Below are positions 8,738-20,500 of a DNA stretch of 64,000 bases, in pieces (within the stretch, counting starts at the first letter, position 1; each line of letters begins with the position of its first letter). The notes under the pieces were generated by a model. That model did no database searches. It saw nothing but the letters and a program-made list of their open reading frames with translations, and was not told the DNA's origin. Source of the stretch: Bacillus tianshenii (GTDB lineage: Bacteria > Bacillota > Bacilli > Bacillales > Bacillaceae_N); the NCBI GenBank assembly GCA_020524525.2, contig CP129018.1, forward strand, positions 2,546,115 to 2,610,114. The letters run 5' to 3'. Made by a program: the position numbers and the translations under genes.

Positions 8738-9856
8738 TTGAATACGACGCTTTGGCAGCGTATCTTACGTTTTATATTCGTCTTGGCGTGTATTATTATT
8801 GGTGGTTATGTGGCTTTTCAAATTTCGACCGTTACATATCCTTTTATTATTGCCTTAATCATCGCCTATCTCATTAACCCGATCGTTAATTTACTAGAGC
8901 AACGGTCAAAGATTCCAAGAGCGCTTAGTGTATTTATCGCACTATTATTTGTTTTTGCAGCGCTAGGAGGATTGCTTACATTAATTGTTGTAGAGGTTAT
9001 CTCAGGGACGAAATATTTGGCTGATGTTGTACCAGGCCAGTTCGAAACACTTGTTATTTATTTCGAAGATTTCCTTACTGACCAAGTGATCCCGACATAT
9101 AACCAAATAATCGGTATTTTTAATACGCTTGAGACAGGTCAACAAACAACAATTATTGAGAACGTTAAAAATCTTGGTACAAAGTTTGCTCAAAACGTTA
9201 GTGGGTGGCTAGAAAACCTGCTAAGGAGTATTCCTGATTTGTTCACCTGGCTTCCAAACGCTGTCACTGTACTTGTTTTTTCACTACTTGCGACATTCTT
9301 TATTAGCAAGGATTGGTACAAACTTGGTGCACTATTACGAAAGATTTTACCTTCAAAAGTTAAAACAAGTGGTAGAACAGTATTTACTGACTTACAGAAA
9401 GCTTTATTTGGATTCATACGAGCGCAATTCACCTTAATTTCGATTACAGCTCTAATCGTCATTGTCGGACTTCTGATTCTTCGCGTAGACCACGGCATTA
9501 CTATTGGACTTATCATCGGACTTGTTGATTTGCTTCCATACTTAGGAACAGGACTTGTATTCGTCCCATGGGTCATTTACGCCTTGTTTTCCGGCAATAC
9601 AGGCTTAGCGATTGGATTGGGTGTACTATACATCATTGTAGTTGTCCAACGGCAAGTGATGGAGCCGAAAATTTTATCCTCAAGCATCGGGCTTGATCCA
9701 TTAGCTACACTCGTTGCATTGTTTGTCGGCTTTAAGCTTTTCGGCTTTCTCGGCTTAATCATCGGCCCTGTTACACTTGTCATCCTGAAAACTCTTCACG
9801 AAGCAGGTGTTATTAAAGACCTTTGGCTTTTTATTCTGAACAAACGAGAAGTATAA
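8738..9856 (+). CDS. ytvI: YtvI, AI-2E/PerM-family membrane protein
   Basis: 372 residues with seven to eight membrane helices in the AI-2E/PerM pattern: N-terminal helices (LACIIIGGYV; TYPFIIALIIAYLINPIV), a soluble stretch at about 85-155, then a helical C-terminal half containing VDLLPYLGTGLVFVPW and DPLATLVALFVGFKLFG. The B. subtilis orthologue is annotated as a sporulation integral membrane protein; transport substrate unknown. The TTG start at 8738 has a strong AAAGGAGTG. The upstream promoter suggests membrane-stress induction as well. Confidence 0.9.
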   Translation: MNTTLWQRILRFIFVLACIIIGGYVAFQISTVTYPFIIALIIAYLINPIVNLLEQRSKIPRALSVFIALLFVFAALGGLLTLIVVEVISGTKYLADVVPGQFETLVIYFEDFLTDQVIPTYNQIIGIFNTLETGQQTTIIENVKNLGTKFAQNVSGWLENLLRSIPDLFTWLPNAVTVLVFSLLATFFISKDWYKLGALLRKILPSKVKTSGRTVFTDLQKALFGFIRAQFTLISITALIVIVGLLILRVDHGITIGLIIGLVDLLPYLGTGLVFVPWVIYALFSGNTGLAIGLGVLYIIVVVQRQVMEPKILSSSIGLDPLATLVALFVGFKLFGFLGLIIGPVTLVILKTLHEAGVIKDLWLFILNKREV

Positions 9857-9886
9857 AAAAACCGGTTGCTATTGCAGCCGGTTTTT
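9857..9886. terminator. Bidirectional terminator between ytvI and fxsA
   Basis: 13-bp stem AAAAACCGGTTGC / GCAGCCGGTTTTT (one G-T pair), loop TATT, A- and T-runs on the two sides. It serves both convergent genes. Confidence 0.9.
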
Positions 9887-10277
9887 AAAATCGTTTTATC
9901 ATCGTTATTTGACCGTTATCAATCATTCGCTTGACAATTTTGCGGAGACCGACTTTCGCAATCCCCCGTGTCGCTGGGATTAGGAGAAAGAACCCAAGTG
10001 CATCTGTAATAAAGCCTGGCGTTAACAAAACAACCCCGCCAACTAATACACAAATTCCATCAAAGACCGCCTCACCTGGAAGCTCTCCTCGCTGCATTTG
10101 CAATTGTGCAAGACGTAAAATTTCCAAGCCTTCCTTCTTCGCCAACCATGCCCCAATTACACCAGTTAATATAATTAACAAAATTGTCGGCCAAGCACCA
10201 AGTGTATTACCGGAAAAGATTAATAAACCGATTTCTAAAGCAGGTACAATGATTAGAAATGGCAGAATATATCGCAA
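9885..10277 (-). CDS. fxsA: FxsA family cytoplasmic membrane protein
   Basis: 130 residues from TTG 10277 (M-RYILPFLIIVPALEIG), supported by AAAGGTG eight bases upstream; upstream GTG or ATG codons would add a polar head not seen in the family. Membrane segments at about 3-22, 25-45 and 72-98; the PALEIG and GAWLAKKEG motifs identify FxsA. In E. coli, FxsA overproduction relieves phage T7 exclusion by F plasmids; its role in Bacillus is unknown. Confidence 0.88.
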   Translation of the reverse strand: MRYILPFLIIVPALEIGLLIFSGNTLGAWPTILLIILTGVIGAWLAKKEGLEILRLAQLQMQRGELPGEAVFDGICVLVGGVVLLTPGFITDALGFFLLIPATRGIAKVGLRKIVKRMIDNGQITMIKRF

Positions 10278-10368
10278 GTTACTCACACCTTTCAGAGAAA
10301 ACAACCTCTTATAGACAAGTATAACGATTTACCTAAAAAACATCCACGATCGTCTTCTCTCTATACAA

Positions 10369-10398
10369 AAAAGAGAAGGAGCGCAACCCTTCTCTTTT
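10369..10398. terminator. Terminator after pyk
   Basis: AAAAGAGAAGG / CCTTCTCTTTT, 11-bp stem with an 8-base loop, flanked by A- and T-rich runs on both sides. Ends the pfkA-pyk unit. Confidence 0.85.
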
Positions 10399-10403
10399 CT
10401 TAC

Positions 10404-12155
10404 TTACAAGACATTCATTTGGCCATTGTAAATATCTCCACGTACAGCATCCACTGTTACTTCTTGTCCATCTTTAAATGCTGTCACTGCGTTACCAACG
10501 CCTACAATGACAGGAATACCTAAGTTCAAGCCTACCACTGCAGCATGACTTGTAAGTCCGCCTTCTTCTGTAATAATAGCTGAGGCTTTCTCTAATGCTT
10601 TCATCATGTCACGGTCTGTTCCATATGTGACAAGCACACAGCCTTCTTCCGCTTTATCGAGCGCTTCTTGTGTATTTTTTGCAATCACAACTTTACCAGT
10701 TGCTGACTTTCTGCCAATTCCTTGACCGCGGCCAATGCTATCACCGACAACATGGACTTTCATCAAGTTTGTCGTTCCTGACTCACCAACAGGTACACCT
10801 GCTGTAATAACGACTAGGTCCCCATTATTCACAACACCTGAATGAAGACCTTCTTGAACCGCGATTTCAAGCATTTCATCTGTAGAGCTTGATTGCTGAC
10901 CGAGCTGCGGGGTGACGCCCCAGACAAGTGCTAGTTTGCGTGTCACATGCTCATTAGAAGTAACAGCAACAATCGGAGCTTTCGGACGATATTTGGAAAT
11001 CATCCGAGCTGTATAGCCGCTTTCTGTTGGCGTTACAATCGCTGATACATTTAAGTTCAGTGCAGTATGGGCAACTGACTGGCTGATTGCTTCTGTAATT
11101 GTTTTGCCGATTTCACGACTTCTGCCTGCTAATATTTCATGGTACGCAAGAGCTGTTTCAGCTTTGGAAGCAATATTTCTCATCGTCTGTACAGCTTCTA
11201 CGGGATAATTTCCAGCAGCCGTTTCACCAGAAAGCATAATCGCATCTGTTCCATCAAAAATCGCATTTGCTACGTCACTTGCTTCCGCACGAGTTGGACG
11301 CGGGTTACGCTGCATGGAATCCAGCATTTGCGTTGCTGTAATAACAGGCTTTCCAAGCATATTACATTGACGAATAAGCTCTTTCTGTACAAGCGGTACT
11401 TCCTCCGCTGGAATTTCCACGCCTAGGTCACCGCGGGCAACCATTAAGCCGTCAGACACTTCAAGAATACCTTCAATATTGTCCACACCTTCACGATTCT
11501 CAATCTTAGGGACAATATGAATGTTTGCATTATGCTTTTCTAATAGTTCACGGATTTCTAACACATCAGAAGGACGCCTTACAAACGAAGCAGCAATAAA
11601 GTCGACACCTTGTTCGATTCCGAATTTGATATCTTCTGCATCCTTATCTGTAATACCCGGTAGGTTTACACTTACATTCGGAACATTGACACCCTTTTTA
11701 TTTTTTAACACACCTGTGTTCATTACGTTTGCAATAATTTCATTGCCTTCTGTCCCTGTTACTTCAAGCTCAATTAAGCCGTCGTCTAGCAAAATTTTTG
11801 AACCTTGGTGTACATCATTAATTAAGCCTTCATATGTGACAGAAATACGCTCTTTCGTGCCAAGCACTTCTTCCATTGAAACACGGATTTCTGAGCCTGC
11901 TTCAAGCTGAATTTCGCCATCCTTCATATTATGCGTACGAATTTCAGGCCCTTTCGTATCAAGCAAGATTGCAATTGTTTTATTTAGGCTTTCAGCTGCT
12001 TCACGAATCGTTTTAATTCGAGCTGCATGTTCTACATGATTGCCGTGTGAAAAGTTTAACCGAGCAACGTTCATACCTGCGTTCATCAACTTTGTTAAAG
12101 TTTCAATGTTTTCACTGGCAGGTCCAATTGTACAAACAATTTTCGTCTTTCGCAT
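10404..12155 (-). CDS. pyk: Pyruvate kinase with C-terminal PEP-utilising domain
   Basis: 583 residues from ATG 12155 (TGGGAGGAAAAACATCC upstream). The N-terminal barrel has the family motifs [13 protein letters not shown], the catalytic KIENREG and the signature ATQMLDSM. An extra domain at about 475-583 with [11 protein letters not shown] and IPVIVGVG resembles the phosphohistidine domain of PEP-utilising enzymes, normal in Bacillus pyruvate kinases. It makes ATP and pyruvate from PEP. It follows pfkA on the same strand with a 68-base gap. Confidence 0.97.
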   Translation of the reverse strand: MRKTKIVCTIGPASENIETLTKLMNAGMNVARLNFSHGNHVEHAARIKTIREAAESLNKTIAILLDTKGPEIRTHNMKDGEIQLEAGSEIRVSMEEVLGTKERISVTYEGLINDVHQGSKILLDDGLIELEVTGTEGNEIIANVMNTGVLKNKKGVNVPNVSVNLPGITDKDAEDIKFGIEQGVDFIAASFVRRPSDVLEIRELLEKHNANIHIVPKIENREGVDNIEGILEVSDGLMVARGDLGVEIPAEEVPLVQKELIRQCNMLGKPVITATQMLDSMQRNPRPTRAEASDVANAIFDGTDAIMLSGETAAGNYPVEAVQTMRNIASKAETALAYHEILAGRSREIGKTITEAISQSVAHTALNLNVSAIVTPTESGYTARMISKYRPKAPIVAVTSNEHVTRKLALVWGVTPQLGQQSSSTDEMLEIAVQEGLHSGVVNNGDLVVITAGVPVGESGTTNLMKVHVVGDSIGRGQGIGRKSATGKVVIAKNTQEALDKAEEGCVLVTYGTDRDMMKALEKASAIITEEGGLTSHAAVVGLNLGIPVIVGVGNAVTAFKDGQEVTVDAVRGDIYNGQMNVL

Positions 12156-12223
12156 GGATGTTTTTCCTCCCAAATGTTAAATCCTTATTCCGATACACTT
12201 ATCTTGTGATAAATGGATCGGTT

Positions 12224-13183
<960 letters not shown>

Positions 13184-13420
13184 TCAGAACACCTCATTTA
13201 TTTAAAATTATCATCTTCAACTTCTTCAAGATCTTTTCCTTCTTCAAAGTAAGTATAAACACACATCTCACCTTGTATTAATTTGTGAGGATACCAATGG
13301 AAATCCCCTTCTAAATATAGCCAAAAGTCAACTATTAAAACAAATAAATTTATAGATATGGTTTAAAAATAACATGAAGAATCACGGAAAACAATACGAA
13401 AGTCTGACCTCTTACAACAA

Positions 13421-13459
13421 AGAACGTGCCCTTCACAACAGTGTTCCGGAGCACGTTCT
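13421..13459 (-). terminator. Terminator after accDA
   Basis: AGAACGTGC (13421-13429) pairs with GCACGTTCT (13451-13459), and the minus strand continues TTTGTTG. The 13184-13420 gap also contains a 54-codon open frame without a usable upstream start codon (see findings). Confidence 0.75.
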
Positions 13460-13474
13460 AGGTATAATCAATGG

Positions 13475-14437
13475 TTAAACGTTTTCAAAGCTATACTTTC
13501 CGATTGCTTTATATTTTTCGTAACGATGTTCAATAAGCTGTGCTGGCTCTTTGTCAATCAACTCATTAAACGAACGCTCAAGAACTTCATCAATTTGATT
13601 TGCCTGCTGTTCCACGTCCTTATGAGCACCACCTTGGATTTCAGGGATGATCTCATCAACAACGCCAAGCTCTTTCAAATCAGGGGCAGTAATTTTCATC
13701 GTTTCCGCTGCCCGCTGTGCTTGGGTTGAGTCTTTCCATAATAAAGCAGCTGCACCTTCTGGAGAAATAACGGAATATGTAGAGTTTTCCAACATAAGAA
13801 TATGATTGGACACACCAAGCCCAAGGGCTCCGCCGCTTCCTCCTTCTCCAATTACAATCGAAATAACAGGTACTTTTAACCCTGCCATTTCAAATAAATT
13901 TTTGGCAATCGCTTCACTTTGACCGCGCTCTTCTGCCGCTTTACCAGGGTAAGCGCCTTTTGTATCAATAAACGTAATAATCGGACGGTTGAACTTTTCC
14001 GCCTGCTTCATTAAGCGGAGCGCTTTTCGATAACCTTCTGGATGAGGCATACCGAAATTACGGCGAATATTTTCTTTCGTATCTTTCCCGCGCTGATGCC
14101 CAATAACTGTCACAGGCATATCTTTATACTTTGCAATCCCGCCGACAATCGCTTCATCATCTCCGTAATACCTGTCACCGTGACATTCGAGGAAGCACGT
14201 AAATAAACGTTCTACATAATCAAGCGTTGTAGGTCGAGCGCCATGACGAGCAATTTGTACACGATTCCATGGTTGTAGGTTTCCGTATATTTCATTCTCA
14301 AGTCGTTCAAGACGTTCTTCTAGCTTGACGATCTCATCTGTTAAATCGATATTTTTTTCTGCCGTAAACTTCTTTAGTTCTGTAATTTTATCTCGAAGCT
14401 CAACAACCGGGCGTTCAAAGTCTAACGGAGCATTCAT
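13475..14437 (-). CDS. accA: Acetyl-CoA carboxylase carboxyltransferase alpha subunit
   Basis: 320 residues. With AccD it forms the carboxyltransferase that moves CO2 from biotin to acetyl-CoA, giving malonyl-CoA for fatty acid synthesis. Family sequence: [30 protein letters not shown] and the oxyanion-region [12 protein letters not shown]. Its ATG overlaps the accD stop by one base (TAATG), which supports coupled, equal synthesis. Confidence 0.97.
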   Translation of the reverse strand: MNAPLDFERPVVELRDKITELKKFTAEKNIDLTDEIVKLEERLERLENEIYGNLQPWNRVQIARHGARPTTLDYVERLFTCFLECHGDRYYGDDEAIVGGIAKYKDMPVTVIGHQRGKDTKENIRRNFGMPHPEGYRKALRLMKQAEKFNRPIITFIDTKGAYPGKAAEERGQSEAIAKNLFEMAGLKVPVISIVIGEGGSGGALGLGVSNHILMLENSTYSVISPEGAAALLWKDSTQAQRAAETMKITAPDLKELGVVDEIIPEIQGGAHKDVEQQANQIDEVLERSFNELIDKEPAQLIEHRYEKYKAIGKYSFENV

Positions 14438-15294
14438 TATTTCTTCCCTCCCGTCTGATGAATATCTAGTACTGTCGCAAGTGTTTCTCTCATTTCAGGT
14501 CTCGGAATAACACGATCAAGCTGGCCATGTTTCATCAAAAATTCTGCCGTTTGAAAGTCTTCTGGTAGCTTCTCACGAATTGTCTGCTCGATAATTCTGC
14601 GCCCAGCAAAACCAATCAATGCTTTCGGTTCAGCAAAGTTATAATCACCAAGTGAGGCGAAACTCGCTGAAACCCCGCCAGTTGTTGGGTGGGTCATAAC
14701 AGAGATAATCAACCCGCCATGGTCACTAAGCTTCTTCAATGCAACACTTGTCTTCGCCATTTGCATTAAGCTTAAGACACCTTCCTGCATTCTTGCCCCA
14801 CCAGAGGCTGTAAAGATTATAAACGGCAGCTGTGCTTCAATTGCTTGTTCAATAGCCCGAGTAATCTTCTCACCGACAACCGAGCCCATGCTACCCATCC
14901 GAAAACGAGCATCCATAATCGCAATCACTGTTCCAAGTCCATTTATTTCTCCTTTTCCCGTCACAACTGCTTCATTCAAATCTGCCTTCTTCATATCTTT
15001 CAGAAGTTTTTCTTCATAATCAGGGAAATCTAGTGGGTTTTCTGAGATCATGTCTGCATCAAATTCTTCAAACGTGCCTTCATCAAACAGACTGTTAATT
15101 CTCTCATATGCAGTCATCGGATGATGGTGCCCACATTGTGGACAAACCATTAAATATTTCTTCATTTCTTTCGTATATAGAATCGTTTTACACTCCGGAC
15201 ATTTCGTCATTATTCCTTCCGGGACATTTTGTTTTGCTTCCTCTGAAGGAACCGAAGCATATTTTTTCTTTTTGCTAAATAAATCTTTTAACAA
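14437..15294 (-). CDS. accD: Acetyl-CoA carboxylase carboxyltransferase beta subunit
   Basis: 285 residues from a TTG start at 15294 ([16 protein letters not shown]), which follows GAGGAGG at eight bases and reproduces the N-terminus expected for Bacillus AccD. An in-frame ATG at 15324 would put that ribosome site inside the gene. Four Cys (CPEC and CPQC) form the N-terminal zinc ribbon; [10 protein letters not shown] and the carboxyltransferase core follow. Partner of AccA. Confidence 0.96.
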   Translation of the reverse strand: MLKDLFSKKKKYASVPSEEAKQNVPEGIMTKCPECKTILYTKEMKKYLMVCPQCGHHHPMTAYERINSLFDEGTFEEFDADMISENPLDFPDYEEKLLKDMKKADLNEAVVTGKGEINGLGTVIAIMDARFRMGSMGSVVGEKITRAIEQAIEAQLPFIIFTASGGARMQEGVLSLMQMAKTSVALKKLSDHGGLIISVMTHPTTGGVSASFASLGDYNFAEPKALIGFAGRRIIEQTIREKLPEDFQTAEFLMKHGQLDRVIPRPEMRETLATVLDIHQTGGKK

Positions 15295-15400
15295 GGGTAT
15301 AACCTCCTCAATGCTCTGCATCACTTGCTTCTATTGTACACAGCAGGACTTGCTTATTTTGTAGAAGGTTGTCAAGCACTGTTCGACAAGTGGATACTTT

Positions 15401-16015
15401 TCAACTTTTCTCGTCATCGAGAAGTGTGTAGTAAATCTGTTCGTAATGCCGAAACGGCAATGGAGAAGCAGAATCACACACTGTTTGATAATAGTTGTTT
15501 AACATCATCCAAATTCGAAGCAACAGATGGTTTTTCGATGCTTGAACAATCAGCTTGTACAGTTTCTCATGATGTGTCATATGTATGGTGCCTGTGCGTT
15601 CATAGTAATCCCTTAGTTCATGAAATACTTCGCTTACTTGATTCTGTTCTTCTTCATTAATTCTTACACGTGCAAGGTTTAATGCCTGTAATTCAATCAG
15701 TTCAGTTGTTTCTCGCAAATCATCCTTTGCATGCTTTGCCTGCAGGACAAACGCAGCGATAACTTGGATTAACTCATGTTTTTCGGCATCCTTGATAAAA
15801 GTTCCTTCTCCCCGACGTGTTTCAATTAAGCCAACAAGTTCTAGGGCCCTTAATGCTTCACGCACAGATGAGCGAGCAACCTGCAATCGCTCTGCTAATT
15901 CACGTTCAGAAGGGAGCTTATCACCTTGGTTCAGCCCATCTTCTTCAATAATCATCCGTAGCTGTTGTAATATTTCAATATAGACTTTCTGTTTGATTGT
16001 CACCGTTCTTTTCAT
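15401..16015 (-). CDS. GntR/FadR-type transcriptional regulator
   Basis: 204 residues. N-terminal GntR winged helix at about 8-75 (LPSERELAERLQVARSSVREAL; RRGEGTFI) and an all-helical FCD-type ligand domain with an HxxxE-like pattern (MTHHEKLYKLIV). It lies between malic enzyme and accDA on one strand, which suggests control of pyruvate/malonyl-CoA metabolism; the ligand is unknown. A perfect 13-bp palindrome of GntR type lies upstream of ytsJ. Confidence 0.85.
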   Translation of the reverse strand: MKRTVTIKQKVYIEILQQLRMIIEEDGLNQGDKLPSERELAERLQVARSSVREALRALELVGLIETRRGEGTFIKDAEKHELIQVIAAFVLQAKHAKDDLRETTELIELQALNLARVRINEEEQNQVSEVFHELRDYYERTGTIHMTHHEKLYKLIVQASKNHLLLRIWMMLNNYYQTVCDSASPLPFRHYEQIYYTLLDDEKS

Positions 16016-16100
16016 CCCCCACTTTCTCTTCTGGTGGGCTCATCAAATTTTTACGGTATGGGAAAGGAGCAGGAAGGTATTGCCCCCCTGCTCCACAACC

Positions 16101-17348
16101 TTATTGGTCTCCGTCTTCGTTAATCATTGTTAAGCGCCGTGTTTTTTCAGCAACTTGCTCTGGGGAAACAGTTCGTCTTGCAACCCCTGTTTCAACAGCA
16201 GCCTTCGCAACTGCTGCTGCAACGGCTGGAGCTACGCGTGTATCGAACGGTGCCGGAATAACATAATCAGAAGAGAGTTCATCTTCAGAAATTAATTCCG
16301 CAATCGCTTGGACAGCCGCAATTTTCATTTCTTCATTGATATGAGTCGCGTATGCATCAAGTGCCCCACGGAAGATACCAGGAAATGCAAGTACATTATT
16401 GACTTGGTTCGGGAAATCAGAACGACCTGTTCCAACCACCATTGCACCTGCTGCTTTTGCATCTTCTGGCATAATTTCAGGAACAGGGTTTGCCATTGCA
16501 AAGATAATCGGATTGTTGTTCATGCTTTCTACCATTTTCTGCGTCAAAGCACCTTCAACTGAAACTCCGATAAAAACATCTGCTTCTTTAATAACATCTT
16601 CAAGAGAGCCTTCAATTTTTTGAAGATTCGTGCGTTTGGCAATTTGTTCTTTCATATCATTCATACCGTAAGAGCGGCCTTCGAAAATTGCTCCTTTTGA
16701 ATCACACATAATAATGTCACGTACCCCATAGCTGCGGAGCAATTTCATAATCGCAATACCAGCCGCACCTGCTCCGTTCATGACAACCTTAATATCTGAT
16801 TCTGATTTTTGGACAATTTTCAATGCATTGACAAGACCTGCTAGTGTCACAATCGCTGTCCCATGCTGATCATCATGAAAAACAGGGATGTTTGTCTCTC
16901 TTTTCAAGCGGTTCTCAATTTCAAAGCAATTTGGTGCAGCAATATCCTCTAGATTAATGCCGCCAAATGTTGGCTCTAACCGTTTAACCGTTTCCACAAT
17001 TTCATCAACATCATTTGTATTCAAGCAAATTGGAAAGGCATCAACACCTGCGAAGCTTTTGAATAAAACAGCTTTCCCTTCCATTACTGGCAATGAAGCT
17101 TCAGGGCCGATATTCCCTAACCCAAGTACAGCTGTTCCATCTGACACAACCGCAACCATGTTGCCTTTCATTGTATAGTCATAAACTCTTTCTTTATTCT
17201 CATAGATTTCCTTACACGGTTCAGCAACCCCTGGTGAATACGCCAAACTTAAATCACGCGCATTTTTCACTGGTACTTTTGCTTTTACCTCTAATTTTCC
17301 TCCGTTTACACGATGAATATGTAACGCTTCTTCACGTCTAATGGACAC
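16101..17348 (-). CDS. ytsJ: NADP-dependent malic enzyme YtsJ
   Basis: 415 residues, the short bacterial malic enzyme form without the C-terminal PTA-like domain. LAYSPGVAEPC, GLGNIGPEASLPVMEGK, metal-binding INLEDIAAPNCFEIE, FHDDQHGTAIV, and a dinucleotide site in VMNGAGAAGIAIMKLL. It converts malate to pyruvate with NADPH formation. Apparently first gene of a run ytsJ, gntR, accD, accA (gaps about 85 and 106 bases). Confidence 0.94.
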   Translation of the reverse strand: MSIRREEALHIHRVNGGKLEVKAKVPVKNARDLSLAYSPGVAEPCKEIYENKERVYDYTMKGNMVAVVSDGTAVLGLGNIGPEASLPVMEGKAVLFKSFAGVDAFPICLNTNDVDEIVETVKRLEPTFGGINLEDIAAPNCFEIENRLKRETNIPVFHDDQHGTAIVTLAGLVNALKIVQKSESDIKVVMNGAGAAGIAIMKLLRSYGVRDIIMCDSKGAIFEGRSYGMNDMKEQIAKRTNLQKIEGSLEDVIKEADVFIGVSVEGALTQKMVESMNNNPIIFAMANPVPEIMPEDAKAAGAMVVGTGRSDFPNQVNNVLAFPGIFRGALDAYATHINEEMKIAAVQAIAELISEDELSSDYVIPAPFDTRVAPAVAAAVAKAAVETGVARRTVSPEQVAEKTRRLTMINEDGDQ

Positions 17349-17488
17349 TTTTCGTTCACTCTCCTTGTAAATGACGGGCTGCTAAAAAATTCACTCAAAG
17401 CCAGACCTCTGTTGAAACTAATAATGAATGATTTGTCGGTTAATAACGATTTTTGTATAAAATAAAATGTATTCTTCGCTCATAAATA

Positions 17489-17501
17489 GTGGTCTGACCA
17501 C
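17489..17501. promoter_or_regulatory. Palindromic GntR/FadR-type operator upstream of ytsJ
   Basis: GTGGTCTGACCAC, a perfect 13-bp palindrome fitting the GntR-FadR pattern TNGTNNNACNA, about 140 bases upstream of ytsJ. A weaker relative lies near 17400 (minus strand AGGTCTGGCT). The regulator encoded three kilobases or less downstream is the natural candidate to bind it. Confidence 0.55.
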
Positions 17502-17548
17502 GTAACTAGACTTTCTTAATTATAACAAACGTATCTCCCCTGTAAAGT

Positions 17549-20500
17549 CTAATGATTTCTAATCACCACATTGCTTTCACCAAGAAGATGACGGAGCTTT
17601 GTCAGACAAGCTTCTGAGGGATATGCATGAAATTGCTTGGTTAATTTTGTCGCTTTTTTATCTTTTTCATAATATAGGATCACTTCTACAGGTCCTGGAA
17701 ACTGACGTAGAATTCCACTGATTTGCTGAAAGACCTGTGAGCTGTGATGTTCAATATCAACCTTTAAATAGAGCGTTTGATTGAGCAGCCCTTTCAGCCG
17801 TGAAGCCGGCGTTATTTTTTTGACGTTTACTTGCAGTCTGCCGTTTCTACGTTCAATATATCCGTCTACAACGTACGTTTTTTCTGATTGGAGGAATAAG
17901 TTGTATTGTTGATAAACATCTGGAAAGATTACAGCATCTACTTCCCCTGTTGAATCACTGAAATCAGCAAATGCCATTTGATCGCCTTTCTTTGTCTGAA
18001 TCATTTTCACCCGGTGCAAATACACACCAAGCTTTACAAGCGTCTTATCACGCATTGCCTCTAATTCATGTATAGATGTAATGGCTAACTTCTCGAATAA
18101 CTCCTTAAATTCATCCGCTGGGTGTGCTGACAAATAAAAGCCAAGCGCCTCCACCTCAAAACGTAGCTCGTCGCTTACCTCAAACGGTTCGGCCTCCGTA
18201 TAATCAGGCTTCGGCACAACTTCTTCATCAAGGAAAAAGCCACCCTCATCCTCTGAAACTAACTCAACATAACTAAAGGCTGAATCCAAGCTTGCCAATA
18301 ACACTGAACGCTCCTGCTTGAAATCATCAAAACAGCCTGCAAAAATAAGTGCTTCCATCACTTTACGGTTAATCACTTTTAACGACACTCTACGGCAGAA
18401 ATCAAACAAATCTGCAAAAGACCCTTGCTTCCGCTGATTAAGAACTTCCCGAACAGCAGTCATCCCAACGCCTTTCACAATCGCTAAGCTGCAACGAATC
18501 GCCTCTCCTTCGACACGATAAGCAGCATAACTCTTATTAACAGAAGGGGGCAAGACCTCTATTCCTTTTAGTTTCGCTTCTGCTATGTATGCAGCTGTTT
18601 TGTCCTCATTGCCAAGCACACTTGAAAGCAAAGCAGCCATAAAGCAAAGCGGATAATTTGCCTTCAAATATGCAAGCTGATACGCAATCATACTATATGC
18701 AACCGCATGACTTCGGTTAAAGCCATAATTCGCAAATTGAACGATTAAATCATAGATCTCTTCTGCTGTCCGCTCATCATAGCCATTTTCCGTACACCCT
18801 GAAACAAAGGATTTACGCTGTTCATTTAGCACCTCTCGCTTCTTCTTACTTACAGCGCGCCGCAGTAAATCAGCCTGTCCGAGCGTAAAGCCAGCCATTG
18901 TAGACGCAATCTGCATGATTTGCTCTTGATACACGATAATGCCATATGTTTTTTCTAAGATCGGCTGTAAGACAGGATGCGGATAATGAATTGGCTTCTG
19001 ACCGTGCTTTCTCGCAATAAAATCAGGAATTTGCTCCATTGGCCCAGGGCGATATAAAGCGTTAACAGCGACAATATCTTCAAAGCTTGAAGGTTGAAGT
19101 CGCTTTAATACACTGCGCATCCCTTCTGATTCAAGCTGAAATACACCTGTTGTATCTCCATTTCCGAGCAGCTGAAAGGTTTTCGCATCATCAAATGGTA
19201 AATCCCTTACTGATACTTGCCGGCCTGTTGAATGACGAATAAGACGTTGAATGGATTCGATTAAACTCAAATTTCGTAATCCAAGAAAGTCCATTTTCAA
19301 TAGCCCTGCTGCCTCTAAATCTTCCATCGGGTATTGTGTTAACAACATCCCATGCTGTCCTGCTTGTACAGGAACATGCATTGAAAGTTCTCGCTCACTA
19401 ATCACAACCCCCGCAGCATGTGTAGACGTATGGCGCGGTAGTCCTTCTATTGCTGTTGCTATTTGAAATAAGCGTGCTGCTTCATCAGATTGTTGCAACA
19501 ACGCTCGTAATTCGTTCGAACTCTCAAATGCTTTTTTTAAGGTCATACCTGGTTTTGCTGGAATTGTTTTTGCTAAGCGGTCAATATCAGGTATTCTCAT
19601 TCCTAACGCACGTCCTGTATCTCGAATTGATGCACGCGCTGCAAGCGTTCCAAATGTAATAATTTGGGCAACATGCTCACGGCCATATTTTTGCGCGACA
19701 TATTCAATAATTTCGTCTCGGCGATGATCAGGAAAATCAATATCAATATCAGGCATGCTGACACGCTCAGGATTCAAAAAACGTTCAAATAAAAGATCAT
19801 ACTTTAATGGATCAACATTTGTAATGCCTAACACATATGCAACAAGTGAACCGGCCGCTGAGCCACGTCCAGGCCCTGTTAATATCCCTTGCTGATGTGC
19901 ATACTTCATAAAGTCCCACACAATTAAGAAGTAATCACTGAACCCCATGCTCTTAATAATCGCAAGCTCATGTTTCAGCCTGTCTTGTGCGTAACTGTTT
20001 TCCCCATAACGTTTCTGAACACCTCTCTCACAAAGCCGCTCCAACCATTCATCAGCCGTTACACCTTGTGGAACTGGATATTTCGGGAGAAGTCGCTCAC
20101 CTAGCTTTAGATGCACCTCACATTTGTCGGCAACTTTCTTTGTATTCGCTAACGCGTTTGGATAGGATGCAAACCGTCTTTTTAGTTCCGCTTCAGATTT
20201 CAATTGAGCCTCTTTGTAAGCAAGGTCCTTTAGACGTTCATCCTCAAGAGTTATATTATGCTTAATCGCCAGCAGACATTGATAAGCTAATGCGTCTTCC
20301 TGCTCCAAATAATAAACTGGATCAATTGCAGCGATTTCTATACCATGTTCTTCTGCAAGCGTAACAAGCCTCTCTTCAAGTGCAGTATTTCGCTGTGAAA
20401 GACCTACATAAAAGTCCTCCCCATATAATGTTTTATATTGTTCAATATTGTGCGCAACCTTTTCACACGGAGGTATTAACGCAATTAAGCCAGCGCTATA

